From Lachnospiraceae bacterium (lineage in GTDB: Bacteria; Bacillota; Clostridia; Lachnospirales; Lachnospiraceae), in assembly GCA_030524525.1 (NCBI GenBank), contig JAUNGI010000002.1:1-64000 (forward strand): DNA of 64,000 bases, given 5' to 3'. A model generated the notes under the pieces. That model had not been told where the DNA came from. It was given only the letters and a program-made list of their open reading frames with translations, and did no database searches. Made by a program: the position numbers and the translations under genes. Of this stretch, positions 43,189 through 51,394 are shown one piece after another. Each line of letters opens with the position of its first letter. Positions within the stretch are counted from its first letter, which is position 1.

Positions 43189-43905
43189 GTGAAAAAATTA
43201 ATGAAACGAAATCAAGTTATCATTGCGGCTCTGGCGATCATGATCGTCGTAGCGGGCTATCTGAATCTGACGCGGGACAGCGCAAAGCCGACGGGAGCCA
43301 AGGTCACGCCCACCGATACGGCGAAGAACGAGCCGACGCAGGACCCGGACAGCGACGGAGCCGGCAATTTTGCGGACATTTCCGACGGCGATTCGATCCC
43401 GGTCGGCGACGACGGCAGCCTGATCCTCGCGGAAAACCAGAAGGTCAGCCCGTCTCCCTCGCCGACGCCAAGCGGCGACGCGTCGAAACCGACGCAGACC
43501 GGAGACGACACGCCGGGCAGCTCGGTTTTGGCAAGCACCGAGCTTTCTCCGGACTACTTTGTGTCGGCAAAGCTCTCCAGAGAGCAGATCCGCGCAAAGA
43601 ACCGGGAGGCGCTGATGGCGATCGTACAGGATGAAAGCATCAGCGAGGAGCTGAAGGCGGACGCCATGGAAACGCTTGTGAATATGACAAAGAACGCGGA
43701 AAAAGAGGATATCTGCGAGTCGCTTCTGGAAGCAAAGGGCTTTCAGGAGATTGTCGTTCACATTGAGGAGGATTCGGTCAACGTTATCGTGAACGCAGCC
43801 AGCATCACGCAGCAGGAGGTGGCGCAGATCGAGGACGTGATCATCCGGGAAACCGGCGTAAAGGTCAGCCAGATCTATGTGCAGCATGCAATTACGAGCG
43901 ATTGA
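43189..43905 (+). CDS. spoIIIAH: Stage III sporulation protein AH
   Basis: A 238-residue protein: one membrane helix (NQVIIAALAIMIVVAGYLNL), a long Thr/Pro/Ser/Asp-rich linker to about residue 120, then the ring-building domain (YFVSAKLSREQIRAKNREAL; ISEELKADAMETLVNMTKNA; IVHIEEDSVNVIVNAASITQ). In Bacillus it binds SpoIIQ across the septal membranes. It starts at GTG 43189 after AGAAGGAG, and is the last gene of the operon. Confidence 0.94.
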   Translation: MKKLMKRNQVIIAALAIMIVVAGYLNLTRDSAKPTGAKVTPTDTAKNEPTQDPDSDGAGNFADISDGDSIPVGDDGSLILAENQKVSPSPSPTPSGDASKPTQTGDDTPGSSVLASTELSPDYFVSAKLSREQIRAKNREALMAIVQDESISEELKADAMETLVNMTKNAEKEDICESLLEAKGFQEIVVHIEEDSVNVIVNAASITQQEVAQIEDVIIRETGVKVSQIYVQHAITSD

Positions 43906-43947
43906 TCGTCTTTGCTGAAAAAAAGGCTTTTATTTCTTGCCCATATT

Positions 43948-43956
43948 TGATATAAT
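43948..43956 (+). promoter_or_regulatory. Extended -10 promoter of Asp23/Gls24 gene
   Basis: TGATATAAT is a full extended -10 element (TGnTATAAT). The -35 position 17 bp upstream (TTTTAT) is weak, as is usual for extended -10 promoters. Confidence 0.65.
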
Positions 43957-44011
43957 GACTTTAACAGTGGATGCGGCTGCGTTTTTGCCGCATACGGATT
44001 GGAGGAGTAAT

Positions 44012-44398
44012 ATGGGCAAGGAAATGGAACCGAACTACGGAGCAACTCTGGAGCTGAAGGGCGTAGATGGGGAAGTTAAGATTGCAGACGACGTCATTGC
44101 GGCGATTGCGGGTATGGCGGCCACCGAGATTGAAGGGGTTGCATATATGTCCGGAAATATAACAAAAGAGATTATCGGGAAACTGGGCATCAAAAATCTT
44201 TCCCGCGGCGTGGTGATCCGGCTGGAGGAAGGAAAGGTGCATGCCGAGCTGTCCATCGTGATCCGCTATGGCTACAGCATACCGAAGACTTCCAGAACCA
44301 TTCAGGAAAAGGTAAAAAGCTCGATCGAAGGAATGACGGGACTGCCGGTAGAACGCGTAAACGTGCATATTATCGGTGTGGACATTGACAAGGCGTAA
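44012..44398 (+). CDS. Asp23/Gls24 family envelope stress protein (YqhY-like)
   Basis: A 128-residue cytosolic protein of the Asp23 family: GEVKIADDVIAAIAGMAATE, EIEGVAYMSGNITKEIIGKL, then HAELSIVIRYGYSIPKTSRT and VERVNVHIIGVDI. Bacillus YqhY lies at the same place, just before nusB, and has been tied to control of acetyl-CoA carboxylase; the accBC genes that accompany it there are absent here. ATG 44012 follows TTGGAGGAG. It has its own promoter and terminator. Confidence 0.92.
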   Translation: MGKEMEPNYGATLELKGVDGEVKIADDVIAAIAGMAATEIEGVAYMSGNITKEIIGKLGIKNLSRGVVIRLEEGKVHAELSIVIRYGYSIPKTSRTIQEKVKSSIEGMTGLPVERVNVHIIGVDIDKA

Positions 44399-44410
44399 AG
44401 AATGCAGGAA

Positions 44411-44447
44411 ACAGGGAGTGATCCTTACGCGGTCACTCTCTGTTTTT
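44411..44447 (+). terminator. Intrinsic terminator after Asp23 gene
   Basis: ACAGGGAGTGA pairs with TCACTCTCTGT (one G-U) around an 11-nt loop, then five T, which also begin repeat copy D. Confidence 0.92.
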
Positions 44448-44500
44448 GTTCTATAGGAAACCGCTCCGCGGAGGCTCGCAGCGCGAGATTCTTTGTTCCG
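44443..44500 (+). repeat. Interspersed palindromic repeat, copy D (lacks right arm)
   Basis: The 19-nt left arm TTTTTGTTCTATAGGAAAC is present, but it is joined directly to the tail module CGCTCCGCGGA; the right arm is missing. A module GCTCGCAGCGCGAGATTCTTTG follows, which resembles the end of copy B. It lies just upstream of nusB. Confidence 0.8.
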
Positions 44501-44534
44501 CCGACGCAGGTTTTTTGAAAAAGAAGGAAAAGGA

Positions 44535-45008
44535 ATGCAGAAGGAAATGAAGGACGAGAGGGAAGGTACGCCGGTCTTGCCGGTAAAGACACTATCGCAG
44601 AGAGCCCGCAGAGAGTATGTTATGAAAGCGCTGTTTCTCGCGGATTTTTATGAAGGAAACGAACAGGACGGGCAGGCGGCGCTGTTTTTGTCGATGGAGG
44701 GGCTTTCGGACGAGCTTTCGGAGGCGCTGCTCGCGCGGTACCGCTGGGCGGCGTCGCACCGCGGAAACGTGGATTCGATCTTGGCGGAAGCCTCGCAGGG
44801 CTGGGACCTGCACCGCATCGGACGCGCGGAGCTTGCGATCCTTCGGCTGGCGGCGGCGGAGATCTGTCACGATCCCGAGATCCCCGCGGCGGTGGCGGTC
44901 AACGAAGCGGTGGAGCTTGCAAAGCGCTACGGTGGAGAGCAGGCGGGAAGCTTTGTCAACGGAATTTTGGGGAAAGTAGTACGGCAGTATGGTTCGGAAA
45001 GCGTATAG
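44535..45008 (+). CDS. nusB: Transcription antitermination protein NusB
   Basis: NusB joins NusE/S10 at boxA of rRNA leaders. The 157-residue product has a leader extension of about 25 residues, then the NusB fold: RRARREYVMKALF-like start (LSQRARREYVMKALFLADFY), WDLHRIGRAELAILRLAAAE, the conserved IPAAVAVNEAVELAKRYGGE and GSFVNGILGKVVRQ. ATG 44535 follows AAGGAAAAGGA. Its 3' end overlaps xseA by 20 nt. Confidence 0.94.
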   Translation: MQKEMKDEREGTPVLPVKTLSQRARREYVMKALFLADFYEGNEQDGQAALFLSMEGLSDELSEALLARYRWAASHRGNVDSILAEASQGWDLHRIGRAELAILRLAAAEICHDPEIPAAVAVNEAVELAKRYGGEQAGSFVNGILGKVVRQYGSESV

Positions 45009-46206
45009 CGTCAGTCAGGTCAACGCCTATGTCAAGGGACTGTTCGAGCGGGACGGGCTGCTGCGGGGCATCTGCATTCAGGGAGAGGTCTCGAACTGCA
45101 AGCTGCATCCGTCGGGACATCTGTATTTTACGTTAAAGGACAGCGGCGGGCAGCTTTCCTGCGTGATGTGGGAATCGGCGCGTCTGCGTGGGCTGAGCTT
45201 TGAGCTTCGGGAAGGACAGAGGGTGCAGGCGACCGGCGATCTGACCGTTTACGAACGGGGCGGAACGTATCAGCTGAGCGCCCGGAGCATCCGGCTTGCC
45301 GGCGTGGGACAGCTTTACGAGCAGTACGAGGCGCTCAAGCGCAGTCTGGCGCTCGAGGGTCTGTTCGCGCCGGAGCATAAGCAGCCTCTGCCGCGCTATC
45401 CGAGAACCGTGGGGATCGTTACGGCAAGCAGCGGCGCGGCGCTGCAGGATATCCGCAACATCCTGCACCGGCGCAATCCCTATGTGCAGCCGATCCTTGC
45501 GCCCGCGCAGGTACAGGGCTTCGGCGCCGCCGAGTCCGTGGTGCGCGGTCTGCGGAGGCTCTGCGCGCTGGGGGTCGATGTGATCATTGTGGCGCGCGGC
45601 GGCGGTTCCATCGAGGATCTTTGGGCGTTCAACGAGGAAGCGGTGGCGAGAGCGGTCTATGACTGTCCGATCCCGGTCATATCCGGCGTCGGGCACGAGA
45701 CGGATACGACGATCATCGACTATGTTGCGGATCGGCGCGCGCCCACGCCCTCCGCCGCGGCGGAGCTTGCGGTCTGCGAAAGCGAGGCGCTGGAGGCGCA
45801 GCTCGTGGATTTCCATGCGGATCTTACCGGCGCGATGACGGCAAGGCTGGAAAACGCCCGGAGCGAGGCGGAGCTGCTGCGGCGTCTGCTGACGGCGCAG
45901 AGACCCCAGAACCGGCTGCTGCGGCAGCGGGAGGAGCGCGAGCGTTTGGGGAAGGCGCTCCGTCAGGCAATGGACGGAATTTTGCGGGAACGCAGACACG
46001 AGCTTGCGCTATTAAGCGAAAAAATGAGGAGCCTGTCGCCGCTTCGGCGCATCGGAAAGGGCTACGGCTATCTGACGGACGGCGACGGACGGGCGGTGGA
46101 GACCGTCGGACAGCTTTCGGCGGGGAACGAGCTGCGGATCTATCTTGCGGACGGAACGGTTCGCGCGATCGTGGCGGATATTGAGAAAGAGGGCGAATGG
46201 GAATGA
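44989..46206 (+). CDS. xseA: Exodeoxyribonuclease VII large subunit
   Basis: XseA is the catalytic subunit of ExoVII, which degrades single-stranded DNA. The 405-residue protein has an N-terminal OB fold (YSVSQVNAYVKGLFERDGLL; CIQGEVSNCKLHPSGHLYFT), the nuclease core (VGIVTASSGAALQDIRNILH; IIVARGGGSIEDLWAFNEE; ISGVGHETDTTIIDYVADRR) and a long coiled coil before the C-terminal RIGKGYGYLTDGDGRAV. It begins within nusB, and is followed by xseB with a 10-nt overlap. Confidence 0.97.
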   Translation: MVRKAYSVSQVNAYVKGLFERDGLLRGICIQGEVSNCKLHPSGHLYFTLKDSGGQLSCVMWESARLRGLSFELREGQRVQATGDLTVYERGGTYQLSARSIRLAGVGQLYEQYEALKRSLALEGLFAPEHKQPLPRYPRTVGIVTASSGAALQDIRNILHRRNPYVQPILAPAQVQGFGAAESVVRGLRRLCALGVDVIIVARGGGSIEDLWAFNEEAVARAVYDCPIPVISGVGHETDTTIIDYVADRRAPTPSAAAELAVCESEALEAQLVDFHADLTGAMTARLENARSEAELLRRLLTAQRPQNRLLRQREERERLGKALRQAMDGILRERRHELALLSEKMRSLSPLRRIGKGYGYLTDGDGRAVETVGQLSAGNELRIYLADGTVRAIVADIEKEGEWE

Positions 46207-46418
46207 ACGAAAAGAAACAAAGCGACGCCCCGGAGCAGGAAGAAACCTTGGAAGAAACGATGGAGGGGCTTCGGGAGCTGATCCGTACGCTGGAGGAAGG
46301 ACAGCTTTCGCTGGAGGATTCGTTCCGGCTTTATAAGGAAGGAATGCAGAAGCTGTCCCGGTGCGACGCGCTGTTGGATCGTGTCGAGAAGGAGCTGCTG
46401 ATCTTGGAGGAAGGATGA
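46197..46418 (+). CDS. xseB: Exodeoxyribonuclease VII small subunit
   Basis: The 73-residue small subunit of ExoVII. The family core ETMEGLRELIRTLEEGQLSL is followed by EDSFRLYKEGMQKLSRCDAL and DRVEKELLILEEG, forming a helical hairpin that wraps the XseA coiled coil. ATG 46197 has AGAGGGCGA ahead of it; ATG 46203 is an alternative. It overlaps xseA by 10 nt. Confidence 0.95.
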   Translation: MGMNEKKQSDAPEQEETLEETMEGLRELIRTLEEGQLSLEDSFRLYKEGMQKLSRCDALLDRVEKELLILEEG

Positions 46419-46435
46419 TCGGAACGGAGGATGGG

Positions 46436-47344
46436 ATGAAAGAACAGGAATATGAGCGGCGTCTTACGGAGCGGAAGGAGCAGATCGAAGCGTTTTTGCA
46501 GAGCTATCTGCCGCAGACCGCTTATCCGCAGAAGACGCTTTTGGAGGCAATGCGCTACAGCGTGGAAAACGGAGGGAAGCGGCTTCGCCCGATCCTGATG
46601 CTCGAAAGCTATCTGCTGTTCGACGGGGCGGAGGACAAGCTCCCGACGCTTGTCGCGCCGTTTTGCGCCGCGATCGAGATGATCCATTCGTATTCTCTCG
46701 TACACGACGATCTTCCGGCAATGGACAACGACCAATACCGGCGCGGAAAGCTGACGACGCACGCGGCGTTCGGCGAGGCGATGGGGATCCTTGCCGGGGA
46801 CGGTCTGCTGAACTTTGCCTTTGAGACGGCGCTTTTGGCGGCGGGAGAACCGGAGGACGATGCGCGGGTGCTCCGGGCGCTGGGCGTGCTGGCGCGGAAG
46901 GCGGGCGCCTTCGGCATGATCGGCGGGCAGACCGTGGACGTGGAGCTGACCGGAAAGGCGCTTACGGCGGAGCAGCTGGAGTTTATCTACCGCTTAAAGA
47001 CCGGCGCGCTGCTGGAGGCTTCCCTGATGGTCGGCGCGATTTTGGCGGGCGCGGACTCGGCGCAGGTCGAGGCGGTGGAGCAAATTGCGGCGGACGTGGG
47101 AATGGCGTTCCAGATCCGGGACGATATTCTGGACGAGGTCGGAAACGAGGAGCTTCTCGGAAAGCCGGTGCACAGCGACGAGAAAAACCAGAAGACGACC
47201 TACGCGGTCCTGTTTGGTCTGGAAGCGGCGCGGCAGGAGGTGCGGAGGCTTTCGGAGCGCGCCAAGGAGACCCTGCGGGGGCTTGGCGGGGAGTCCGCGT
47301 TTCTGGAGTGGCTGTTCGACTGGCTCGTAAGCCGCGAATATTAA
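46436..47344 (+). CDS. ispA: Polyprenyl synthetase (farnesyl diphosphate synthase type)
   Basis: A 302-residue trans-isoprenyl diphosphate synthase that condenses IPP with allylic diphosphates. It shows ENGGKRLRPILMLESYLLF, the first Asp-rich motif HDDLPAMDND (Asp91-92), GQTVDVEL, FIYRLKTGALLEASLMVGA, and the second Asp-rich motif RDDILDEVG. The short first motif (DDxxxxD with two residues before it small/aromatic) fits farnesyl or geranylgeranyl chain lengths; exact length is not certain. ATG 46436 has GGAGG 5 nt upstream; ATG 46415, overlapping the xseB stop, is also well placed. Confidence 0.93.
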   Translation: MKEQEYERRLTERKEQIEAFLQSYLPQTAYPQKTLLEAMRYSVENGGKRLRPILMLESYLLFDGAEDKLPTLVAPFCAAIEMIHSYSLVHDDLPAMDNDQYRRGKLTTHAAFGEAMGILAGDGLLNFAFETALLAAGEPEDDARVLRALGVLARKAGAFGMIGGQTVDVELTGKALTAEQLEFIYRLKTGALLEASLMVGAILAGADSAQVEAVEQIAADVGMAFQIRDDILDEVGNEELLGKPVHSDEKNQKTTYAVLFGLEAARQEVRRLSERAKETLRGLGGESAFLEWLFDWLVSREY

Positions 47345-47369
47345 AACGGAAAGGCGCTTAGGATACGGT

Positions 47370-49241
47370 ATGAGCAATCTACTGGAACAGATAACACAAC
47401 CCAATGATATTAAAAAGATACCCGAAGAGCAGCTTCCGCAGCTTGCGATTGAGATCCGGAAGCTGATCCTTGCAACGACAAGCAAAAACGGCGGGCATTT
47501 GGCGTCCAGTCTCGGAACGGTGGAGCTGACGATGGCGCTGCACCGCTGCATGGACTTCCCGGAGGACAAGCTGATCTGGGACGTGGGACATCAGTCCTAT
47601 ACGCACAAGATCCTGACCGGAAGGAAGGACCGGTTCCCCACGCTGCGCACCTACGGCGGGATCAGCGGGTTCCCAAAGCGCGCCGAAAGTCCGTGCGACG
47701 CGTTTGACACCGGGCACAGCTCGACCTCGGTCTCCGTGGCGGCGGGCATGGCGAAGGCAAGACAGCTGCGCGGCACGAAGGAGCGCGTCGTGGCGGTGAT
47801 CGGCGACGGCTCGCTTTCCGGCGGGCTGGCGTATGAGGGGCTGAACAACATCGGACGGTTCAAAACGAACCTTATCATCGTTCTGAACGACAACGAAATG
47901 TCGATCTCCCGGAACGTGGGCAGCATGGCGAACTATCTGGGCAGGGTCCGGATGAGCAGCAACTACATTGATTTCAAGGGAAATCTGGAGCAGGTGCTGA
48001 ACCGCTCCGCCTTCGGCGAGCGGCTGGCGAAGGGACTGAAAAAAACAAAGGATTCGATCCGGCAGATGATCATTCCGGGCGAATTTTTTACGGAAATGGG
48101 GCTGACGTACTTCGGACCCATCGACGGACACGATATCGCGCTGATGGAGCGGGCGTTCCATGCGGCGGAAAAAATTTCCGGGCCGGTGCTTCTGCATGTC
48201 GTGACGAAAAAAGGAAAGGGCTATCGCTATGCGGAGGCGGAGCCGAGCCGCTTTCACGGCATCGACCCGTTCCGGCTGGCGACCGGAGAGCAGACGAACG
48301 GAAAGAAGAAGGAGACGTTTACGGACTGCTTCGGAAAAGCCGTTGCGGAGCTGGGACGGGAGCATTCGGACGTGGTTGCCATTACGGCGGCAATGACCGG
48401 CGGCACCGGGCTGAGCCGGTTCCAGAGCGAATTTCCCGACCGGTTTTTTGACGTGGGCATTGCGGAGGAGCATGCCGTTACGTTTGCGGCGGGGCTGGCG
48501 GCTTCCGGACTGCGGCCGGTGGTGGCGGTCTATTCCACGTTTTTGCAGCGGGCTTACGATCAGATCGTTCACGACGTGGCGCTGGGAAACCTGCCCGTGA
48601 CCTTTGCGATCGACCGCGCCGGGATCGTCGGAAACGACGGAGAGACGCATCAGGGGATCTTTGACCTTGCTTATCTGAGCCACATCCCCAATCTGACGGT
48701 CATGGCGCCGTCCAACGGCGAGGAGCTTGCGGCGATGCTGCGGTTTGCCCATGAGGCTCCGGGGCCCGTGGCGATCCGCTATCCGCGGGGCAACGTGGGC
48801 TGCGAACGGCTCGGAGAATGCGGGACGCAGGAGCTTGCGCAGGGAAAGGCGGAGGTTCTGCACCGGGAGCGGGAGATCGCGCTTATGTTCGTCGGACCGT
48901 ATTACGGGCTTGCCCTGCAGGTACGGGAGCTGCTGCGGGAGAACGGCCGCAGCGCAAGCATTATCAACGCCCGTTTCGCGGCTCCGTTTGACCGCGATTG
49001 CGTCCGCAGGCTGGCGGAGGAGCATTCGCTGCTCGTGACGATCGAGGAAGGCGTGGGCGCGGGCGGGTTCGGCGAACGGCTGGCGGCGTTCGTCATGGAG
49101 GAGCGGCTTCCGATGCGCGTCCTGCCGGTGGCGCTGCCGGATCGTTTTTTGGCGCAGGCGGAGCAGCAGCAGCTTCGGGAAATGTGCGGATTGACAAAAG
49201 AGGCGATCTTTGCCAAAATAAAGCGGGAGCTGGAAGCGTGA
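47370..49241 (+). CDS. dxs: 1-deoxy-D-xylulose-5-phosphate synthase
   Basis: Dxs condenses pyruvate and glyceraldehyde-3-phosphate, the first step of the MEP isoprenoid pathway. The 623-residue thiamine-diphosphate enzyme has GGHLASSLGTVELTMALHR, DVGHQSYTHKILTGR, the ThDP motif VIGDGSLSGGLAYEGLNNIG (about 143-162), and the transketolase pyrimidine domain with FFDVGIAEEHAVTFAAGLA, YSTFLQRAYDQIVHDVALG and RAGIVGNDGETHQGIFDLAY. A C-terminal transketolase domain follows. It sits next to ispA, so precursor supply and chain elongation genes are coupled. Confidence 0.97.
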   Translation: MSNLLEQITQPNDIKKIPEEQLPQLAIEIRKLILATTSKNGGHLASSLGTVELTMALHRCMDFPEDKLIWDVGHQSYTHKILTGRKDRFPTLRTYGGISGFPKRAESPCDAFDTGHSSTSVSVAAGMAKARQLRGTKERVVAVIGDGSLSGGLAYEGLNNIGRFKTNLIIVLNDNEMSISRNVGSMANYLGRVRMSSNYIDFKGNLEQVLNRSAFGERLAKGLKKTKDSIRQMIIPGEFFTEMGLTYFGPIDGHDIALMERAFHAAEKISGPVLLHVVTKKGKGYRYAEAEPSRFHGIDPFRLATGEQTNGKKKETFTDCFGKAVAELGREHSDVVAITAAMTGGTGLSRFQSEFPDRFFDVGIAEEHAVTFAAGLAASGLRPVVAVYSTFLQRAYDQIVHDVALGNLPVTFAIDRAGIVGNDGETHQGIFDLAYLSHIPNLTVMAPSNGEELAAMLRFAHEAPGPVAIRYPRGNVGCERLGECGTQELAQGKAEVLHREREIALMFVGPYYGLALQVRELLRENGRSASIINARFAAPFDRDCVRRLAEEHSLLVTIEEGVGAGGFGERLAAFVMEERLPMRVLPVALPDRFLAQAEQQQLREMCGLTKEAIFAKIKRELEA

Positions 49242-49268
49242 AAAGGCACGCGGAGATGCGAGGTAAGA

Positions 49269-50096
49269 GTGAAGGAACGACTGGATGTACGGATGGTGCG
49301 GGAGGCGCTGACGCCGACCAGAGAAAAGGCGCGCAGGCTGATCCTTGAGCGGCGGGTGCTGGTGGACGGCGTCGCCGCAGAAAAGGCGGGAACGCCGGTC
49401 TCGGAAAGCGCCGAGATCACGATCCTCGGAGAGGTCTCTCCGTTTGTCGGGCGGGGCGGGCAGAAGCTTGCCAAGGTGCTGGACGCCTACGGGCTTTCGC
49501 TCGAAGGGCAGATCTGCATGGACGTGGGAGCTTCCACGGGAGGCTTTACCGATTGTATGCTGCAGCACGGGGCCGAGCGGGTCTATGCGGTCGATGTGGG
49601 AAGCGGTCAGCTTGCCGAAAAGCTTCTGGCGGACCCGCGCGTCGTCAACGTGGAGCATACGAACGTGCGCTATTTGAAGCCCCTGCACTTTGGCGTGCCG
49701 ATGGATTTCGTTTCGATGGACGTGTCCTTTATTTCCGTAACGAAGCTGCTGTCGGCGGTCGCCGCGCAGATGCGTCCGGGAGCGCAGCTGGTGTGCCTGA
49801 TCAAGCCGCAGTTTGAGGCGGGGCGCAGCGCGCTGGACAAGCACGGGATCGTCGTCCGGCAGAAGCCGGTGCATGTTCAGGTGCTCGCCCGTGTGCTTGC
49901 CTGTGCGGAAAGCTCCGGCTTTGCGGCGCTGCATTTGGACGTGTCGCCGATCACGGGCAGGGACGGAAACATCGAATACCTTCTGCATGCCCGTCGGGAG
50001 GACGGAGCGGCGGAGAGCATTTCGGCACAGGAGACAGAAAGGGTCGTAGATGAAGCATTTTTGTATCATTGCCAATCGGGCAAAGGACGAAAATAA
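49269..50096 (+). CDS. tlyA: TlyA family rRNA (cytidine-2'-O)-methyltransferase
   Basis: A 275-residue protein with an N-terminal S4 RNA-binding domain (KERLDVRMVREALTPTREKA; ARRLILERRVLVDGVAAEKA) and an FtsJ-like SAM methyltransferase domain (PFVGRGGQKLAKVLDAYGL; ICMDVGASTGGFTDCMLQHG; VYAVDVGSGQLAEKL; DFVSMDVSFISVTKLL; LVCLIKPQFEAGRSALDKHG). Relatives 2'-O-methylate rRNA and are annotated as hemolysin A by older usage. It begins at GTG 49269 after GAGGTAAGA. Its last 47 bases overlap nadK. Confidence 0.95.
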   Translation: MKERLDVRMVREALTPTREKARRLILERRVLVDGVAAEKAGTPVSESAEITILGEVSPFVGRGGQKLAKVLDAYGLSLEGQICMDVGASTGGFTDCMLQHGAERVYAVDVGSGQLAEKLLADPRVVNVEHTNVRYLKPLHFGVPMDFVSMDVSFISVTKLLSAVAAQMRPGAQLVCLIKPQFEAGRSALDKHGIVVRQKPVHVQVLARVLACAESSGFAALHLDVSPITGRDGNIEYLLHARREDGAAESISAQETERVVDEAFLYHCQSGKGRK

Positions 50097-50898
50097 GGAG
50101 TACACGAATCGAATCGCCGGTTTTTTGCAGGCGCTGGGGTGCAGCGTGTATGCGGCGGTACCCATAGACCCGGCGGAAACGGAGCGGGATCTGACGCGGG
50201 GCATCCCGCCGGAGACGGAGGCGGCGATCGTTCTCGGCGGGGACGGGACGTTTCTGCATGCGGCAAAGGCGCTGGAACCGCTGCAGATTCCGGTGCTTGG
50301 CATCAATCTGGGAAATCTGGGCTTTCTGACCACGTCGGAGATCCATACGGCGGAGCCGGCGCTCCGCAGCCTTGTCCAAGACGCCTACACGATCCAAAAG
50401 CTTCCGCTGCTGACGGCGGGGAAAAAGGGAGGCGGCTGCTGGTACGCCATGAACGACGTCGTGATCTCCCGGAGCGGTTATTCGCGTCTGCTGCATTTTC
50501 AGGTGTTTGTAAACGGGGAAATGGTCGGCGACTATCAGAGCGACGGCGTGATCGTTTCCACGCCCACCGGCTCCACCGGCTACAGCATGAGCGCGGGCGG
50601 CCCGCTTGTTTCGCCCGACGTAAGGCTTCTGCTGATCACGCCCATCTGCCCGCACTCGCTGCACGCAAGACCGCTGGTGGTCGCGGCGGATGCGGAGATC
50701 ACGGTTCGGCTGCTGCCGACCTTCCGCTCGCGGCAGGAGGAGGCGCTTGTGACCGTGGACGGAGACGAGTACGGGACGCTGAGCGCCGGGGAGGAATGCG
50801 CGGTGCGCACCTCGGATCGGCAGATCTCCGTTCTGCGGCTCGCCGAAGTGACCTTCTGGGACCGCGTCCGGGGAAAGCTGCAGCATTCGGAAAGATAG
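50050..50898 (+). CDS. nadK: NAD kinase
   Basis: NadK phosphorylates NAD to NADP. The 282-residue protein has the N-terminal KHFCIIANRAKDENKEYTNR, the diacylglycerol-kinase-fold motif VLGGDGTFLHAAK (GGDG at 63-66), LGINLGNLGFLT, the NE/D-type AMNDVVISRS, and the conserved YQSDGVIVSTPTGSTGYSMS. The start ATG lies inside tlyA with an overlap of 47 nt, longer than other overlaps in this operon; AAAGGGTCG serves as the ribosome site. Confidence 0.96.
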   Translation: MKHFCIIANRAKDENKEYTNRIAGFLQALGCSVYAAVPIDPAETERDLTRGIPPETEAAIVLGGDGTFLHAAKALEPLQIPVLGINLGNLGFLTTSEIHTAEPALRSLVQDAYTIQKLPLLTAGKKGGGCWYAMNDVVISRSGYSRLLHFQVFVNGEMVGDYQSDGVIVSTPTGSTGYSMSAGGPLVSPDVRLLLITPICPHSLHARPLVVAADAEITVRLLPTFRSRQEEALVTVDGDEYGTLSAGEECAVRTSDRQISVLRLAEVTFWDRVRGKLQHSER

Positions 50899-50910
50899 AG
50901 GGAAGATAGA

Positions 50911-51369
50911 TTGAAAAACAGCAGGCAGAAGAAAATTGTGGAAATCGTTTCTCGGCGGGAGGTGGAAACGCAGGAGGAGCTTGCGGCTCTCTTGCAGCAG
51001 GTCGGCTTTCCGGTGACGCAGGCGACGATCTCGCGGGATATCCGGGAGCTGAAGCTGATGAAGATCCCGACCGAGTCGGGAAAGCAGAAATATGCGGTGA
51101 TGAATTCCGCAGCGGAGCCCTCCGGACAGCCGGAAAACCGCCGCGCGCATATTTTACGGGATGCGGTCGTGAGCGTGGACGCGGCGCAAAACCTGCTTGT
51201 GATCAAGACCAACGCGGGAATGGCGATGGCGGTCGCCGCCACCATTGACGCCATGCAGCTTCCCGATATCGTCGGCTCCTTGGCGGGAGACGACACCGTA
51301 TTCTGCGCGATCCGAACGGCGGAGGAGGCCGAACGGATCATGGCGCGCTTAAAAGAGAGCATTCGCTAA
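50911..51369 (+). CDS. argR: Arginine repressor ArgR (AhrC)
   Basis: A 152-residue arginine-responsive regulator. The winged-helix N-terminal domain carries the recognition segment VTQATISRDIRELKLMKIPT; the C-terminal hexamerisation and arginine-binding domain shows LLVIKTNAGMAMAVAATIDA and the signature VGSLAGDDTVFCAIR. It starts at TTG 50911 with GAGGGAAG ahead. No arginine gene is nearby; the position between nadK/tlyA and recN is the conserved Firmicutes location. Confidence 0.95.
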   Translation: MKNSRQKKIVEIVSRREVETQEELAALLQQVGFPVTQATISRDIRELKLMKIPTESGKQKYAVMNSAAEPSGQPENRRAHILRDAVVSVDAAQNLLVIKTNAGMAMAVAATIDAMQLPDIVGSLAGDDTVFCAIRTAEEAERIMARLKESIR

Positions 51370-51394
51370 AAAACATAAAGAGAGGGGACAGAAC

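Noticed and set aside
47379..50333. A 984-codon open frame on the minus strand opposite dxs, tlyA and nadK
   Set aside because: The plus-strand genes are unmistakable homologues. The opposite frame is long only because GC-rich codon use suppresses stops; it has no recognisable domain.
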